A program made the position numbers and the translations under genes. A model generated the notes under the pieces. It searched no databases. It saw only the letters and a program-made list of their open reading frames with translations, and was not told where the DNA came from. Shown one piece after another: positions 28,336-37,849 of a stretch of 64,000 bases of DNA (positions are counted from its first letter, which is position 1; each line of letters begins with the position of its first letter). The DNA comes from Butyrivibrio sp. GTDB lineage: Bacteria; Bacillota; Clostridia; Lachnospirales; Lachnospiraceae. The stretch is from the NCBI GenBank assembly GCA_017446685.1, contig JAFSQI010000104.1, positions 28,070-92,069 on the forward strand, given 5' to 3'.

Positions 28336-29511
28336 TTAGCTTATTTCAGGCTGCTGACTTAAATAGTAGTCTTTGTACCACTTTGCAAAATTTCTCAATC
28401 CCTCACAAAGTGGTGTTGATGGCTTGAATCCAAAGTCATTTACAAGCGGTGTGACATCAGCATAAGTAGTCTCAACATCTCCCGGCTGCATGGGAACAAG
28501 CTCCTTGTGAGCTTCAAAATCATAATCTTTTGGAAGTACTCCTGCACTTATAAGTTCCTGTTGGAGTATATTAACAAAATCAAGTAAATTCACCGGATCA
28601 TTATTTCCAATGTTGTATATTTTATATTTTACGCCGTCTTCATTAGCATCAGGAGATTTCTCCATTACATTCACAACACCTTCAACAATATCATCCACAT
28701 AGGTAAAATCTCTCTTACAGTTTCCATAATTAAAAATTCTTATTTTTTCACCATTTACCAGCTTGTTGGTAAAACCAAAATATGCCATATCTGGTCTTCC
28801 AGCAGGACCATACACGGTAAAAAATCTTAGTCCGGTGCTTGGAATTCCATATAGCTTTGAATATGAATGAGCAAGCAGTTCATTAGACTTTTTGGTAGCG
28901 GCATATAATGAAACCGGATTATCCACCTTGTCATCAGTACTGTAAGGGATTTTCTTGTTTGATCCATAAACGCTTGAGCTTGATGCATATACAAGGTGTT
29001 CAACTCCATGATAATTGTCCTTCAATGCTCTTTTTTCAGCTATCTCATTTATCTCATTGCATTCCGTTACAGAAGATGCGTTTACGCAATCATAAGAATG
29101 TCTGCAGGCTTCCAAAATATTATAGAAACCGATAATATTTGACTCAATATAGGCATCCGGATTCTCAATTGAGTATCTTACTCCAGCCTGAGCAGCAAGA
29201 TTAACAACAACTTCCGGTCTAAAATCAGCAAATATACTGTTAACAAGCTCTTTATCAGCAATACTTCCAATCGCAAAATCAAATTTCGCTTCTTCGCCAT
29301 TATTAGCTTTGCAATCAATTATTGCTTCTATCTCTCTAAGCCTGTCATTCTTTATCTTAGGATCATAATAATCATTCATATTATCAATTCCATAAATATG
29401 AATGCCCTCAAACTTATTTAATAATTTTTTTACCAGATTAGCACCTATAAACCCTGCCGCACCCGTAACCAAAACTCTTTTATTACTTAATTCTATATTT
29501 TTCTGTAACAC
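28336..29511 (-). CDS. NAD-dependent nucleotide-sugar epimerase, UDP-glucuronate 4-epimerase-like (CapI type)
   Basis: About 391 residues. GAAGFIGANLVKKLL is the Rossmann motif; the catalytic pair is SSSSVYG and YAATKK (YxxxK), with RFFTVYGPAGRPDMA in the substrate domain, a set typical of UDP-glucuronate 4-epimerases. An insert of about 25 residues (near DCVNASSVTECNEINEIAEK) splits the core ahead of HLVYASSSSVYG. The start is GTG at 29511 with GGAG seven bases before it; the longer frame runs back into the upstream gene. It would supply UDP-galacturonate for an acidic glycan (inference). Confidence 0.85.
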   Translation of the reverse strand: MLQKNIELSNKRVLVTGAAGFIGANLVKKLLNKFEGIHIYGIDNMNDYYDPKIKNDRLREIEAIIDCKANNGEEAKFDFAIGSIADKELVNSIFADFRPEVVVNLAAQAGVRYSIENPDAYIESNIIGFYNILEACRHSYDCVNASSVTECNEINEIAEKRALKDNYHGVEHLVYASSSSVYGSNKKIPYSTDDKVDNPVSLYAATKKSNELLAHSYSKLYGIPSTGLRFFTVYGPAGRPDMAYFGFTNKLVNGEKIRIFNYGNCKRDFTYVDDIVEGVVNVMEKSPDANEDGVKYKIYNIGNNDPVNLLDFVNILQQELISAGVLPKDYDFEAHKELVPMQPGDVETTYADVTPLVNDFGFKPSTPLCEGLRNFAKWYKDYYLSQQPEIS

Positions 29512-29524
29512 TTTTATTCTCCAA

Positions 29525-30985
29525 TTATTTTGCACCTTTGCCAAACAATACAACTCCCACCGTCTTTAGTAAGATTATAAAATCTTCTGTAAGGCTCCAG
29601 TTATCAATGTATTTGAGATCAAGCTTTACAACTTCATCAAAATCCTGTATGTCACTTCTTCCACTAATCTGCCACAGTCCTGTAAGTCCGGGAGTCATAG
29701 AAAGACGTCTTCTATAATGCTCGTTATATTTTTGGAACTCAGCCTCTGTCGGCGGTCTGGTTCCGACAAGACTCATATCTCCCTTAAGTATATTAAGAAA
29801 CTGTGGGAACTCATCCAAACTTGTTTTTCTGATGAATTTACCTATCTTCGTTACTCTTGGATCATCTTCCATCTTGAACATAAGTCCGTTCATTTCATTA
29901 TTTGCTTCAAGTTCCTTTTTTCTCTCTTCTGCGTCAATATACATTGAACGGAACTTGTAAATCTTGAACCTTCTTCCATTCTTACCAATTCTAACCTGAG
30001 AAAAGAAAACCGGTCCAGGTGAATCAAGTTTAATTGCCGGAGCCAGGAAAAGTGTAATTATTCCTGTAAATATCAGTCCTACCAGTCCACCAACAATATC
30101 AACAATTCTTTTTATGAACAATCTCTTGTAACTGCTACGGAACATCGAATAAGTAATAACAGTATAATCCAAAAAATCTCCAACGGCAGTCGCTGCCTTA
30201 CCAACATCGGGAAGCTCGAGGTTATAGTGGGTTGTAATTCCCATTTCTTCAAATCCGCGAATAATATCCTCCATTTTCTTTTGAGGGATATTAGGGGTAT
30301 TGATAAAGACTTCGTCAAACGGATCCGTGATAAGTCTCTCTGTGAGATTATGTATTCCGTAATGAACATGAACTCCATCAATATACCAATTGCTTTCTCT
30401 ACTAACTGATTCTTTTACATCAGAGGCAAATGATTCACTCTCACTAGCATCTACATAGTACGCACGAACAATCTTATATCCAAGTCCATCACTATTTTTG
30501 ACAAGCTTTTTTACAGTCTGTTCCATCAGATTTTTTTCTGCAACCACAACTACACGTACAACATTGAGATCACTAGAAATATATTTTCGGAATGCTTTCT
30601 TAAATATCACTCTAGCCAAATAAGTTAAAAGCGTATTTATCCAAATAAAATTCAGAATAACAAATCGTGAAAGAATCCTGGCCCAATCAAGAAAATATAC
30701 AACAGACATTGATGCTACTATCATAATAGCAATGAATTTAACCACAGATAATAACTCAGCCGCGTATCCTCTTAAAATAAAGTCTCTATTCCAATCTGCC
30801 AAAAATGTGTACACCACGCAAAACAGAAGAAAAATAACACATACCATGTAATGAAGTGTTTTATCTCCCCAGTCATTATTGCTATTGTATCTCAGCCATG
30901 TGGTAAATGTATAACTCACAATTATACATAGCATATCTAAAAACCATATCATATAAGTTTGTAATGTTTTATACCTGTTGCTCAT
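29525..30985 (-). CDS. Polyprenyl glycosylphosphotransferase (priming enzyme, CpsE/WcaJ type)
   Basis: About 486 residues. Four N-terminal helices are followed by a CoA-binding-like middle domain, one more helix, and the C-terminal bacterial sugar transferase domain with SPGPVFFSQVRIGKNGRRF, KFRSM, KTSLDEFPQFLNIL and VGTRPPT. It moves a hexose-1-phosphate (often galactose or glucose) onto undecaprenyl phosphate, the first committed step of the repeat unit. ATG at 30985 is chosen over a TTG three codons earlier. It follows the GT26 gene, the usual order of an exopolysaccharide operon. Confidence 0.95.
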   Translation of the reverse strand: MSNRYKTLQTYMIWFLDMLCIIVSYTFTTWLRYNSNNDWGDKTLHYMVCVIFLLFCVVYTFLADWNRDFILRGYAAELLSVVKFIAIMIVASMSVVYFLDWARILSRFVILNFIWINTLLTYLARVIFKKAFRKYISSDLNVVRVVVVAEKNLMEQTVKKLVKNSDGLGYKIVRAYYVDASESESFASDVKESVSRESNWYIDGVHVHYGIHNLTERLITDPFDEVFINTPNIPQKKMEDIIRGFEEMGITTHYNLELPDVGKAATAVGDFLDYTVITYSMFRSSYKRLFIKRIVDIVGGLVGLIFTGIITLFLAPAIKLDSPGPVFFSQVRIGKNGRRFKIYKFRSMYIDAEERKKELEANNEMNGLMFKMEDDPRVTKIGKFIRKTSLDEFPQFLNILKGDMSLVGTRPPTEAEFQKYNEHYRRRLSMTPGLTGLWQISGRSDIQDFDEVVKLDLKYIDNWSLTEDFIILLKTVGVVLFGKGAK

Positions 30986-31024
30986 AATCCCCAAATCCCT
31001 TTGTTCTTGTTACTTTAAAATTTT

Positions 31025-31795
31025 TTAAACCGTGTTTTTGCTGAAATACTTATACCATATAAATTTTAAATTTGTTACAAAATAGCGCTTTACAAGTCGT
31101 TTTGGATCCTGAAATAATCTATACAACCATTCAAAGCCAATATTTTGTATCCATTCAGGTGCTCTTTTTATAGTACCGGCATGAAAATCAAAACCAGCAC
31201 CAACACCCATCATCACCCCATTTAGCTTTCCTCTGTGGAAAAACATCCAGTTTTCCTGCTTTGGTGCACCTAGTCCGACCCAGATTATATCTGCTCCTGC
31301 ATCATTTATCATCTTTACTATCTCAGTATCTTCATCCTCCGTAAGATTTCTAAAAGGAGGTGAATACATTCCTTTGATAACCAAGCCGGGATACTGCATT
31401 TCAAGCTGCTTCCTAAGTAAATCAAGCGTCTCCTGCTTTGAACCATAAAAATAATGCGAAAGGCTACCGTCCTTAGTCAGTTCAAACATATTCTTCATGA
31501 AATCTGGTCCCGCAACTCTCTCAGCATCCGGATACCCACCATGCTTCTCCATTCTGGCAATAGGATTGCCGTCAGGAAAAGTAAATGCTGCATCATTAAG
31601 TACCTTACGATATACTCCGCTTTCTCTGGCCATAACCGTTGTATGGACATTCGAAAAACAAATATACTCACCAGATAACTCTTTTATATGTTCTTTGATA
31701 TAATTTACTGCTCCCATAGCAGATGCGATACAATAATTTATTCCAAAAATTTTATATTTAATTTTTTCTATATATCGTGAACTACCATTACTCAT
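31025..31795 (-). CDS. WecG/TagA/CpsF family glycosyltransferase (GT26)
   Basis: A 256-residue GT26 enzyme. The family core FPDGNPIARM and VGLGAPKQENWM are clear, with WIQNIGFEWLYRLFQDPKRLVKRY at the C-terminus for membrane contact. It adds the second sugar to a lipid-linked acceptor; TagA adds N-acetylmannosamine in teichoic acid linkage units, but other members add other sugars. A promoter just upstream may start a transcript that runs into the priming enzyme. Confidence 0.95.
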   Translation of the reverse strand: MSNGSSRYIEKIKYKIFGINYCIASAMGAVNYIKEHIKELSGEYICFSNVHTTVMARESGVYRKVLNDAAFTFPDGNPIARMEKHGGYPDAERVAGPDFMKNMFELTKDGSLSHYFYGSKQETLDLLRKQLEMQYPGLVIKGMYSPPFRNLTEDEDTEIVKMINDAGADIIWVGLGAPKQENWMFFHRGKLNGVMMGVGAGFDFHAGTIKRAPEWIQNIGFEWLYRLFQDPKRLVKRYFVTNLKFIWYKYFSKNTV

Positions 31796-31881
31796 AAAGA
31801 GTAATTCCCCTTTAATTCATATTACTGCTCACTCGATTTTGCTCGATTCAGTAACTAATTCATTTTAATAATACCTGTACC

Positions 31882-31910
31882 ATATTACACGTTTATTATA
31901 TATTTAGCAA
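31882..31910 (-). promoter_or_regulatory. Sigma-A-type promoter upstream of the GT26 gene
   Basis: On the minus strand TTGCTA (31905-31910), a 17-base spacer and TAATAT (31882-31887), in the 119-bp gap between two genes. The leader of about 80 bases holds a repeated TCGAGCAAAATCGAGT element that might form a weak stem. It would let the priming and GT26 genes be made apart from the upstream glycosyltransferase genes. Confidence 0.5.
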
Positions 31911-31914
31911 ATTC

Positions 31915-32739
31915 TTACTTATTTAATATAATTTTAATATATGGTGTAAATACATAAAAAAAGGCCTTTGCCAATCCAAAATTTTTCTTTAAATAATGAA
32001 AATATGACTTAAACGGGAGTCCTTTAGGATTTTCTTTTTTGCTAAGTCTCTCCCGCCTTGATAATGTCCTATCGAGCCACGTTCCTTGCCTGGCATTACG
32101 ATTACACTTTCCTGCATAAAAAGAGGAAGTATATATTTCATTTCCTTTTCGTCGCAGAGAAAATCCATAATCAAAATCTCCAAAAGAATGTTCGTAATAT
32201 CCATCCATTGGCTCACAATTAATATATGCATCCCATGGAATCAACACACAGTTTGCATTAAAAGTATCACATACAACATCGGACTTTTCAGGAGAAATAT
32301 ACTCCTGTTTTATCGTGCCTTTTTTAAACCAGACCCCTCCATATGTGAAGACTCCGCTATCATCATACATTGCTCCCACTATAATTGCATTGCTTTTTGA
32401 CTTGCTTTCCTGAATCAGCTTTTCAATAACGTTTTCTACAAATTCAACGTCGTCATTTATAAGTAAAACATAATCATATATTTGTCCTGACTCATTAAGC
32501 CACTGCATTCCTCTGCGCATACCTTTAGAGTAAAAAAGATTTCCATTGCCATGAATTATATGTATATTGTTATATTTGTAATTTATTTTTTCAAGTTGCT
32601 CAACAGTATTGTCACTACTGCCATCATCTACTACGACAAAAAATAAATTATTATCTTTATTCTTCTCTATAAGACTCTCAACGCATTTTTTACTTTTTTC
32701 AGCCCTATTATGACAAGTAAAGATTACGCATACTTCCAT
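31915..32739 (-). CDS. GT2 glycosyltransferase, rhamnosyltransferase-like
   Basis: A 274-residue GT2 enzyme. CVIFTCHNRAEKSKKC starts the fold, VVDDGSSDNTVEQL gives the first acidic motif, and YVLLINDDVEF is the DxD-like metal site. GDFDYGFSLRRKG near the C-terminus is the catalytic-base segment seen in WbbL/RfbF-like enzymes. It should work in the cytoplasm on the growing lipid-linked unit. Donor not certain. Confidence 0.88.
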   Translation of the reverse strand: MEVCVIFTCHNRAEKSKKCVESLIEKNKDNNLFFVVVDDGSSDNTVEQLEKINYKYNNIHIIHGNGNLFYSKGMRRGMQWLNESGQIYDYVLLINDDVEFVENVIEKLIQESKSKSNAIIVGAMYDDSGVFTYGGVWFKKGTIKQEYISPEKSDVVCDTFNANCVLIPWDAYINCEPMDGYYEHSFGDFDYGFSLRRKGNEIYTSSFYAGKCNRNARQGTWLDRTLSRRERLSKKENPKGLPFKSYFHYLKKNFGLAKAFFYVFTPYIKIILNK

Positions 32740-32748
32740 GCTAACTCC

Positions 32749-33930
32749 TCATTTATGCTCAAAATCCCTAAATTCAAGCACTGTTTTATCCCATGTAAGG
32801 TGATTAATTATGTGTTCCCTGGCATTTAACTGTATCCGTTCATATATTTCACGATTATTTTCCAAAAACAATATTTTATCTGCCATTTGTTCTATATCAT
32901 TACATACAAATCCTGTTTCACCATTTTCTATCAAAAACTCAGGCCCCGGTGCTTTGATAGCCAATACCGGGCATTTATGGCACATTGCCTCAAGTATAGC
33001 CATTCCATATATTTCTACAGGGTTAAAATTTATATAATAATCACATGCTTTGAAAATATCGCGCATTTCAGAATTAGGAATTTGGGACATTATCTTAATA
33101 CTTTCTAAAATTCCCATTTCATCAGCCTTTTTTTGAACTTCAAAAAGTTTTGTACCATTTCCCACAATTAGTAACTGAAAATCGCTCATTTTCCCAAGAA
33201 GTTCAATTGCCTCCAAAGGATGCTTATACTCCTCTAATCTTCCAACAAACAGCAATATTTTCTTATCATTAGGGAGTCCAAATCTTTGACGGATATTTTC
33301 TCTACTATCTGCAGACAATAACGTATCAGAAGCATTGAGCCCAACAGGTGCCAGCTTTGCATCAATGCCAAACTTATTGCATTGGGACATAACAAATGGA
33401 GTTTTTACATAAACGTCAACTTTTCTATATGCTCTTATGTTCCTATCAATCAACATTCTACTCAAAGCTTTTTTGTACCATTTTTTACTATCAGTAAAAA
33501 GTGTGCCAATATAAAGATGACATTTAATCCCATTATTATAACAATAATTAATTACATTCGGAGCAAAAAGCATATTATCAGCAAGCAGATGTACTAAGTC
33601 GGTTTTCATTTTTTTCAGAATACTTAACTCTATTATTCCATGATGTCCCAGACCTTTAGCTACTATAATATGAAGAGTTATGTTATCAGAAATAAATACG
33701 TTTTCAACTTGCTTTTCATCAAGGTAATCACTAGTCTTCGTGATAGAACATGTATCATTTCCAGTGTTTTTTTTATTTAATTCTGTACTTTTCTTTGTAA
33801 GTAAAACAATATCAACATGATGCTCAGGATGTAATTTAACCAGTGCCTTGGCCAAGCCGACTTCCTGTGAATTATAAAATACACTATTTAATTCATTTGT
33901 TCTGTATAATTTCAAGAATGTTATATTCAC
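32749..33930 (-). CDS. GT4 glycosyltransferase
   Basis: About 393 residues of GT-B fold. The C-terminal half shows ILLFVGRLEEYKHPLEAIELL and the retaining-enzyme segment EIYGMAILEAMCHKCPVLA (E-x7-E). I place the start at GTG 33930, which has GGAG ten bases ahead and gives the usual GT4 opening (ITFLKLYRTNELNSVFYN); an ATG 13 codons earlier has no ribosome site. A retaining transferase acting in the cytoplasm; donor unknown. Confidence 0.88.
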   Translation of the reverse strand: MNITFLKLYRTNELNSVFYNSQEVGLAKALVKLHPEHHVDIVLLTKKSTELNKKNTGNDTCSITKTSDYLDEKQVENVFISDNITLHIIVAKGLGHHGIIELSILKKMKTDLVHLLADNMLFAPNVINYCYNNGIKCHLYIGTLFTDSKKWYKKALSRMLIDRNIRAYRKVDVYVKTPFVMSQCNKFGIDAKLAPVGLNASDTLLSADSRENIRQRFGLPNDKKILLFVGRLEEYKHPLEAIELLGKMSDFQLLIVGNGTKLFEVQKKADEMGILESIKIMSQIPNSEMRDIFKACDYYINFNPVEIYGMAILEAMCHKCPVLAIKAPGPEFLIENGETGFVCNDIEQMADKILFLENNREIYERIQLNAREHIINHLTWDKTVLEFRDFEHK

Positions 33931-34004
33931 TTTTCTATAACTCCAGCATTTTATCTGTTTTTCTGACATTTTCAGCCAGTTGAGGGATTATAGATTTAGA
34001 TAAT

Positions 34005-34964
34005 TCAACATATTTTTATTCCAACAATTTCCTTACCCAAAAATAATATTTCAATAGTATTAACCCATAGTCTTGCTGTCATTTTTATCTTTTTTAAAAG
34101 TGGTTTTTTATTCGACTTTTTCTTCTCTTTAATAACTTTTCGAAGAGTCACATTCCAATCATCTAGCTTTAATGGGCTATAAAAATCAGCTCTGACATTA
34201 ATAGGTTCAAGCCTGTTTTCTTTAGTATTGTCATTATAGTGAACACCTGAACCATCCATCCCGATATTATTCACCATCGAATTATAAGGAAAAATAGTCA
34301 ATCCCCTGTTGTAAAAACAAGAATAATACCATGCCACATCCCAAGTTATGGTATTATTCTTATATTGATGCATAAAAAGATATGAAAAATCCTGACCATT
34401 ATCAATACTATTATTATGTAAAGCCACATATTTAACATCTTTCTTCGTAAGATTTCTTTTTAGTTTGCTCCAACGGTCAGTCCAAGTCCCCCATCCCCAT
34501 GCAGAAAAAGACCTAGTATATCCAAATACATTATCATATTCTGGACAGCTCTTAAAAAAACTGTACCCTGTTATTGTAAATACATTTCTGTTATTCTGAT
34601 ACTCATTCAAACAATAATTCATATACCTCAAAAATTGATTGCATACTTGAATATCATCCTCAATAACTATAACTTTGTCATATTTATCCAGAACAAAAGA
34701 TATTCCGTCTAACTCTGACTTTTCAATACCATAATTACAATCACGTTCTATTATAAAAACATCTTTAAATCCACTTATAGAACTAATATAATCACGAACA
34801 GCCTTAACATCCTCATTATCCCGTTCCAAAGCCGGTGCATCCGAAAAAATATAAATGACAGAACTCACTGATTCCGGATTCGATTTCAAAGCCTCTATAA
34901 CAGTTCTGGTATGGTCTAGTCTTTTATATACAAATAATGCAATTGGTGCATATTCTTCACTCAT
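34005..34964 (-). CDS. Glycosyltransferase of the GNT-I-like/GT2-type fold
   Basis: A 319-residue protein. It begins with APIALFVYKRLDHTRTVIEAL, has SSVIYIFSDAPA, and the metal-site VIVIEDDIQVCNQFLRYMNYCL, a pattern seen in bacterial glycosyltransferases related to GNT-I. FSAWGWGTWTDRW is a further conserved-looking segment. The tail is strongly basic (KKKSNKKPLLKKIKMTARLW). Its start overlaps the upstream gene by eight bases. Donor and acceptor unknown. Confidence 0.75.
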   Translation of the reverse strand: MSEEYAPIALFVYKRLDHTRTVIEALKSNPESVSSVIYIFSDAPALERDNEDVKAVRDYISSISGFKDVFIIERDCNYGIEKSELDGISFVLDKYDKVIVIEDDIQVCNQFLRYMNYCLNEYQNNRNVFTITGYSFFKSCPEYDNVFGYTRSFSAWGWGTWTDRWSKLKRNLTKKDVKYVALHNNSIDNGQDFSYLFMHQYKNNTITWDVAWYYSCFYNRGLTIFPYNSMVNNIGMDGSGVHYNDNTKENRLEPINVRADFYSPLKLDDWNVTLRKVIKEKKKSNKKPLLKKIKMTARLWVNTIEILFLGKEIVGIKIC

Positions 34965-35832
34965 ACGAACCTGGCTCCTTTTTTAACACAACCATTTGAT
35001 TATTTCCTATCGCATTAGCAATAATTGTGAATGTACTTCCAAAACTTGCATATAAAACATCTGCTCTTGATAAAATAAGCATTTCATAAAGGGCAAACTT
35101 CATTCCTTCTGAACTGATCCTTGATACTTCTCTCGTACTTGAAATGATATTTGCAGGATATTTGCTTTTTAGATTCTCAAGTATACTATTATCATCGGTA
35201 GCAATATAAATTTTTTTATTTGAATCGGCAGCTACAATTTCTGCTACTTTATCATAAAAAAGTTCAGTAGGACTGTTTTCTATAGCAACTGCATTGTCCG
35301 TTCTTCTTATATGCATAGCATCATAACTGCCAAAATTTCTTTTAAATTCTTTTACTTTTTCAAAAATATCCTCTTCAAATCTTACATCAGACAAGTTCAC
35401 ATCGCCATAAAAAGAATAGTAACCTTCAATATAGATTATTTTTTCACTATTTTTTTCGACATACTCTTTCAGTACATTCTTTTCATTCTGAGGCATATCC
35501 TGATAAATTGGAAGTTGATATTTTTTTGTATATACTCTGAAAACTTTATAACCAATGCCTTGAAAAAATTTGCGTAAAGCCTCGATTATTCTCCCACTCT
35601 TTATCAAAGCAGCATAAGAATCCTTCCCAAAATGCATATCTACCACTTCACTCGGTAAAGGAAGAGCCGATATGACATCCTCAAAATTACATCCACACTC
35701 ATTATTATTTCGCCACATGAGTTTAATATCTGTTATCCCACAGTCTTTGGCAAGATTATATGCTGATGAAATAAACAAAAGTCTGTTTCCGAGACCCCCT
35801 CCCGGTTCTATGATCATTTTTTTCTGACTCAC
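34957..35832 (-). CDS. Fucosyltransferase-like glycosyltransferase (GT11/GT23-like)
   Basis: About 291 residues. IIEPGGGLGNRLLFISSAY near the start is the GGLGN motif of alpha-1,2/alpha-1,6-fucosyltransferases, and AMHIRRTDN is the HxRRxD donor-binding motif; ASFGSTFTIIA near the C-terminus matches the last conserved block. I set the start at GTG 35832 with AAGGAAGG about ten bases before; an ATG five codons inside is possible. It may transfer fucose or another sugar from a GDP donor. No GDP-fucose synthesis genes are in view. Confidence 0.7.
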   Translation of the reverse strand: MSQKKMIIEPGGGLGNRLLFISSAYNLAKDCGITDIKLMWRNNNECGCNFEDVISALPLPSEVVDMHFGKDSYAALIKSGRIIEALRKFFQGIGYKVFRVYTKKYQLPIYQDMPQNEKNVLKEYVEKNSEKIIYIEGYYSFYGDVNLSDVRFEEDIFEKVKEFKRNFGSYDAMHIRRTDNAVAIENSPTELFYDKVAEIVAADSNKKIYIATDDNSILENLKSKYPANIISSTREVSRISSEGMKFALYEMLILSRADVLYASFGSTFTIIANAIGNNQMVVLKKEPGSYE

Positions 35833-35865
35833 CCCAAATAAACCTTCCTTAAAAAACAAATATTA

Positions 35866-36837
35866 TTATTTCAAACTCTGTTTAATTATTCCATACAGTA
35901 ATGGAAATCTTCGGCAAACTGCATATAATAGTTTTCTTCCAGTTGACCAATTTGTTTTATCAACATTCTTATAGGTATCACTATATTTTTTTCTAAGGTC
36001 TTCTAAAACTTTTTTATCTTTAAGTATCCTATATACTTTATAATAATTTGCCAATATCTCTGACAAATAAAACATACACTCACGATTAAGTAAATCACTT
36101 TCTCCTTTTTCTTTATAAAAAGATATTCTATTTTCATAAGCCTTCAAAATATCGATTTTTTTTGCTGTATATGGAACTCCTGTTATACTCTCATCCCGAC
36201 TATAATAAAAATATAATACTTCTTCAGAAAAAGCTATCTTCTTTGCATTATACAAGAATTTAAATGTAGTTCCCTCATCTTCATTAATGTATCCATCATC
36301 AAATCTTATACCAGAAACACATTCCCGCTTCATTATCTTATTCCAAAGCATTATTATTGAACCATGCATATCTGTGTAAAACATATCAAAAATCTGCTTC
36401 TTGTCATAGATATTTACTTTTTTTTCCCAATCTATATCTTGTTTATAATTCCATTCTTCAGTAACAATATGATTACACATACAAATGTCACAATCATTTT
36501 CAATTAACTTAGCATGCAAATATTTCACAAAATCAGCATGAATATAATCATCTGAATCCACAAAGCAAATAAAATCACCTGTGCAATTATCAAGACCGGT
36601 ATTTCTGGCTGTAGACACTCCACCATTAGCTTGGTGAATTACTTTAACTCGACTATCTTTTTGTGCGTACCTATCACATACTACCTCTGAACCATCAGTC
36701 GAACCATCATCAACAAGTATTATTTCCAAATTCTTATAGCTTTGCTTTATTATACTGTCAATACATCGCGGTAAATACTTTTGGACATTGTAAATAGGCA
36801 CTATTACAGACACTTTTTTCTCTGGATAACCACTCAT
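35866..36837 (-). CDS. GT2 glycosyltransferase
   Basis: A 323-residue GT2 enzyme of the common capsule type. VSVIVPIYNVQKYLPRCIDS, ILVDDGSTDGSEVVCD, STARNTGLDNCTGDFICFVDSDDYI hold the nucleotide- and metal-binding residues. The C-terminal third is helical and rich in aromatic and charged residues, typical of EpsJ/CpsI-like enzymes. Cytoplasmic extension of the repeat unit. Donor unknown. Confidence 0.93.
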   Translation of the reverse strand: MSGYPEKKVSVIVPIYNVQKYLPRCIDSIIKQSYKNLEIILVDDGSTDGSEVVCDRYAQKDSRVKVIHQANGGVSTARNTGLDNCTGDFICFVDSDDYIHADFVKYLHAKLIENDCDICMCNHIVTEEWNYKQDIDWEKKVNIYDKKQIFDMFYTDMHGSIIMLWNKIMKRECVSGIRFDDGYINEDEGTTFKFLYNAKKIAFSEEVLYFYYSRDESITGVPYTAKKIDILKAYENRISFYKEKGESDLLNRECMFYLSEILANYYKVYRILKDKKVLEDLRKKYSDTYKNVDKTNWSTGRKLLYAVCRRFPLLYGIIKQSLK

Positions 36838-36861
36838 ACTTAACTCTTATTCTCCCAATTA

Positions 36862-37752
36862 TCACCAATAACATCCATCCTCAACTATATTTGAATTATT
36901 GGGAATGTCGCCTTTTTCCGGATAAATCCAATAATCATTTCTCATTTCCTGAACAAATGGATCCTCTTCCCATCGTTTTCCCATTATTCCAAACAATAAT
37001 TGAAGATCACCGCCCATATGAATAGCAGATTTTCCCATCTTTTTTATTGCAGCGCATAAAGGTAGACTATATGCACCACACCCCACCAACGCTATATCAA
37101 AATCAAGTTTTTCAATTTCTTTAATCATACTATCCAATGCTTCAAACCAGTTTGCATATCTTGGATCCCTATTTCCGGCTATAGTCTGAACAGCTTTATA
37201 TGTCTGCAAATCAAAATCAGGAAGATATTCATCCGGATAAATTTTTTCTCTTCTTGAGTATTGCCTTTCTACTGCTGAAGCAAATGGCGTAACAGCAAGT
37301 ACCTTTCTATTTCTGAGAATTCTTCCTATCGGCTCATTCTCATATACAACCCCCAACCAATCGATATCTTTTAAATTTCCCGGACAATACTTTTTTACAA
37401 AATATTCCTCCTTGGGATATTGCCATCTGATAAGATAATCCACTGTACTAATAGTATCCTTCATTCGCTCGTTATAGTTATATAGATTTGCATGAATATT
37501 TGATGTATCAGAGAAAAAACCGGCGTTATCAGATAATTTTTCATACGCTTTTCTTTCTTCCTTAGCATAACCAAATTCAGCAACTCTCATCGCCCATAAT
37601 TCAAATCCACCAATTTTCCCGGCAACAAAAGGCTTTTTATTACTAATACTTAATCTGATATCCATTTCAGATAATAACACTTGTGAATAAACTTTATGCT
37701 TTTTATTTGTATGTGCCCACAAATAATAAGGAGCTTCTTTTATTCCTACCAT
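36862..37752 (-). CDS. Putative GT-D-fold (DUF1792-like) glycosyltransferase
   Basis: About 296 residues with no membrane helix. I do not recognise it with certainty. The N-terminal KPFVAGKIGGFELWAMR could be the acidic site seen as RxGDGE in GT-D enzymes, and the C-terminal IALVGCGAYSLPLCAAIKKMG with IHMGGDLQLLFG resembles their nucleotide-binding end. It lies among glycosyltransferase genes with the same direction, which supports a transferase role. ATG at 37752 with GGGGA eight bases upstream is preferred over a TTG five codons before. Confidence 0.55.
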   Translation of the reverse strand: MVGIKEAPYYLWAHTNKKHKVYSQVLLSEMDIRLSISNKKPFVAGKIGGFELWAMRVAEFGYAKEERKAYEKLSDNAGFFSDTSNIHANLYNYNERMKDTISTVDYLIRWQYPKEEYFVKKYCPGNLKDIDWLGVVYENEPIGRILRNRKVLAVTPFASAVERQYSRREKIYPDEYLPDFDLQTYKAVQTIAGNRDPRYANWFEALDSMIKEIEKLDFDIALVGCGAYSLPLCAAIKKMGKSAIHMGGDLQLLFGIMGKRWEEDPFVQEMRNDYWIYPEKGDIPNNSNIVEDGCYW

Positions 37753-37849
37753 ACTGCCTGTCCCCAAATATACAATATATGAAAAAACAAAGTTGATTAC
37801 ATATGTTTAACATGTGAGTACCACAAAAATCTATAGAGTATTCAATATA

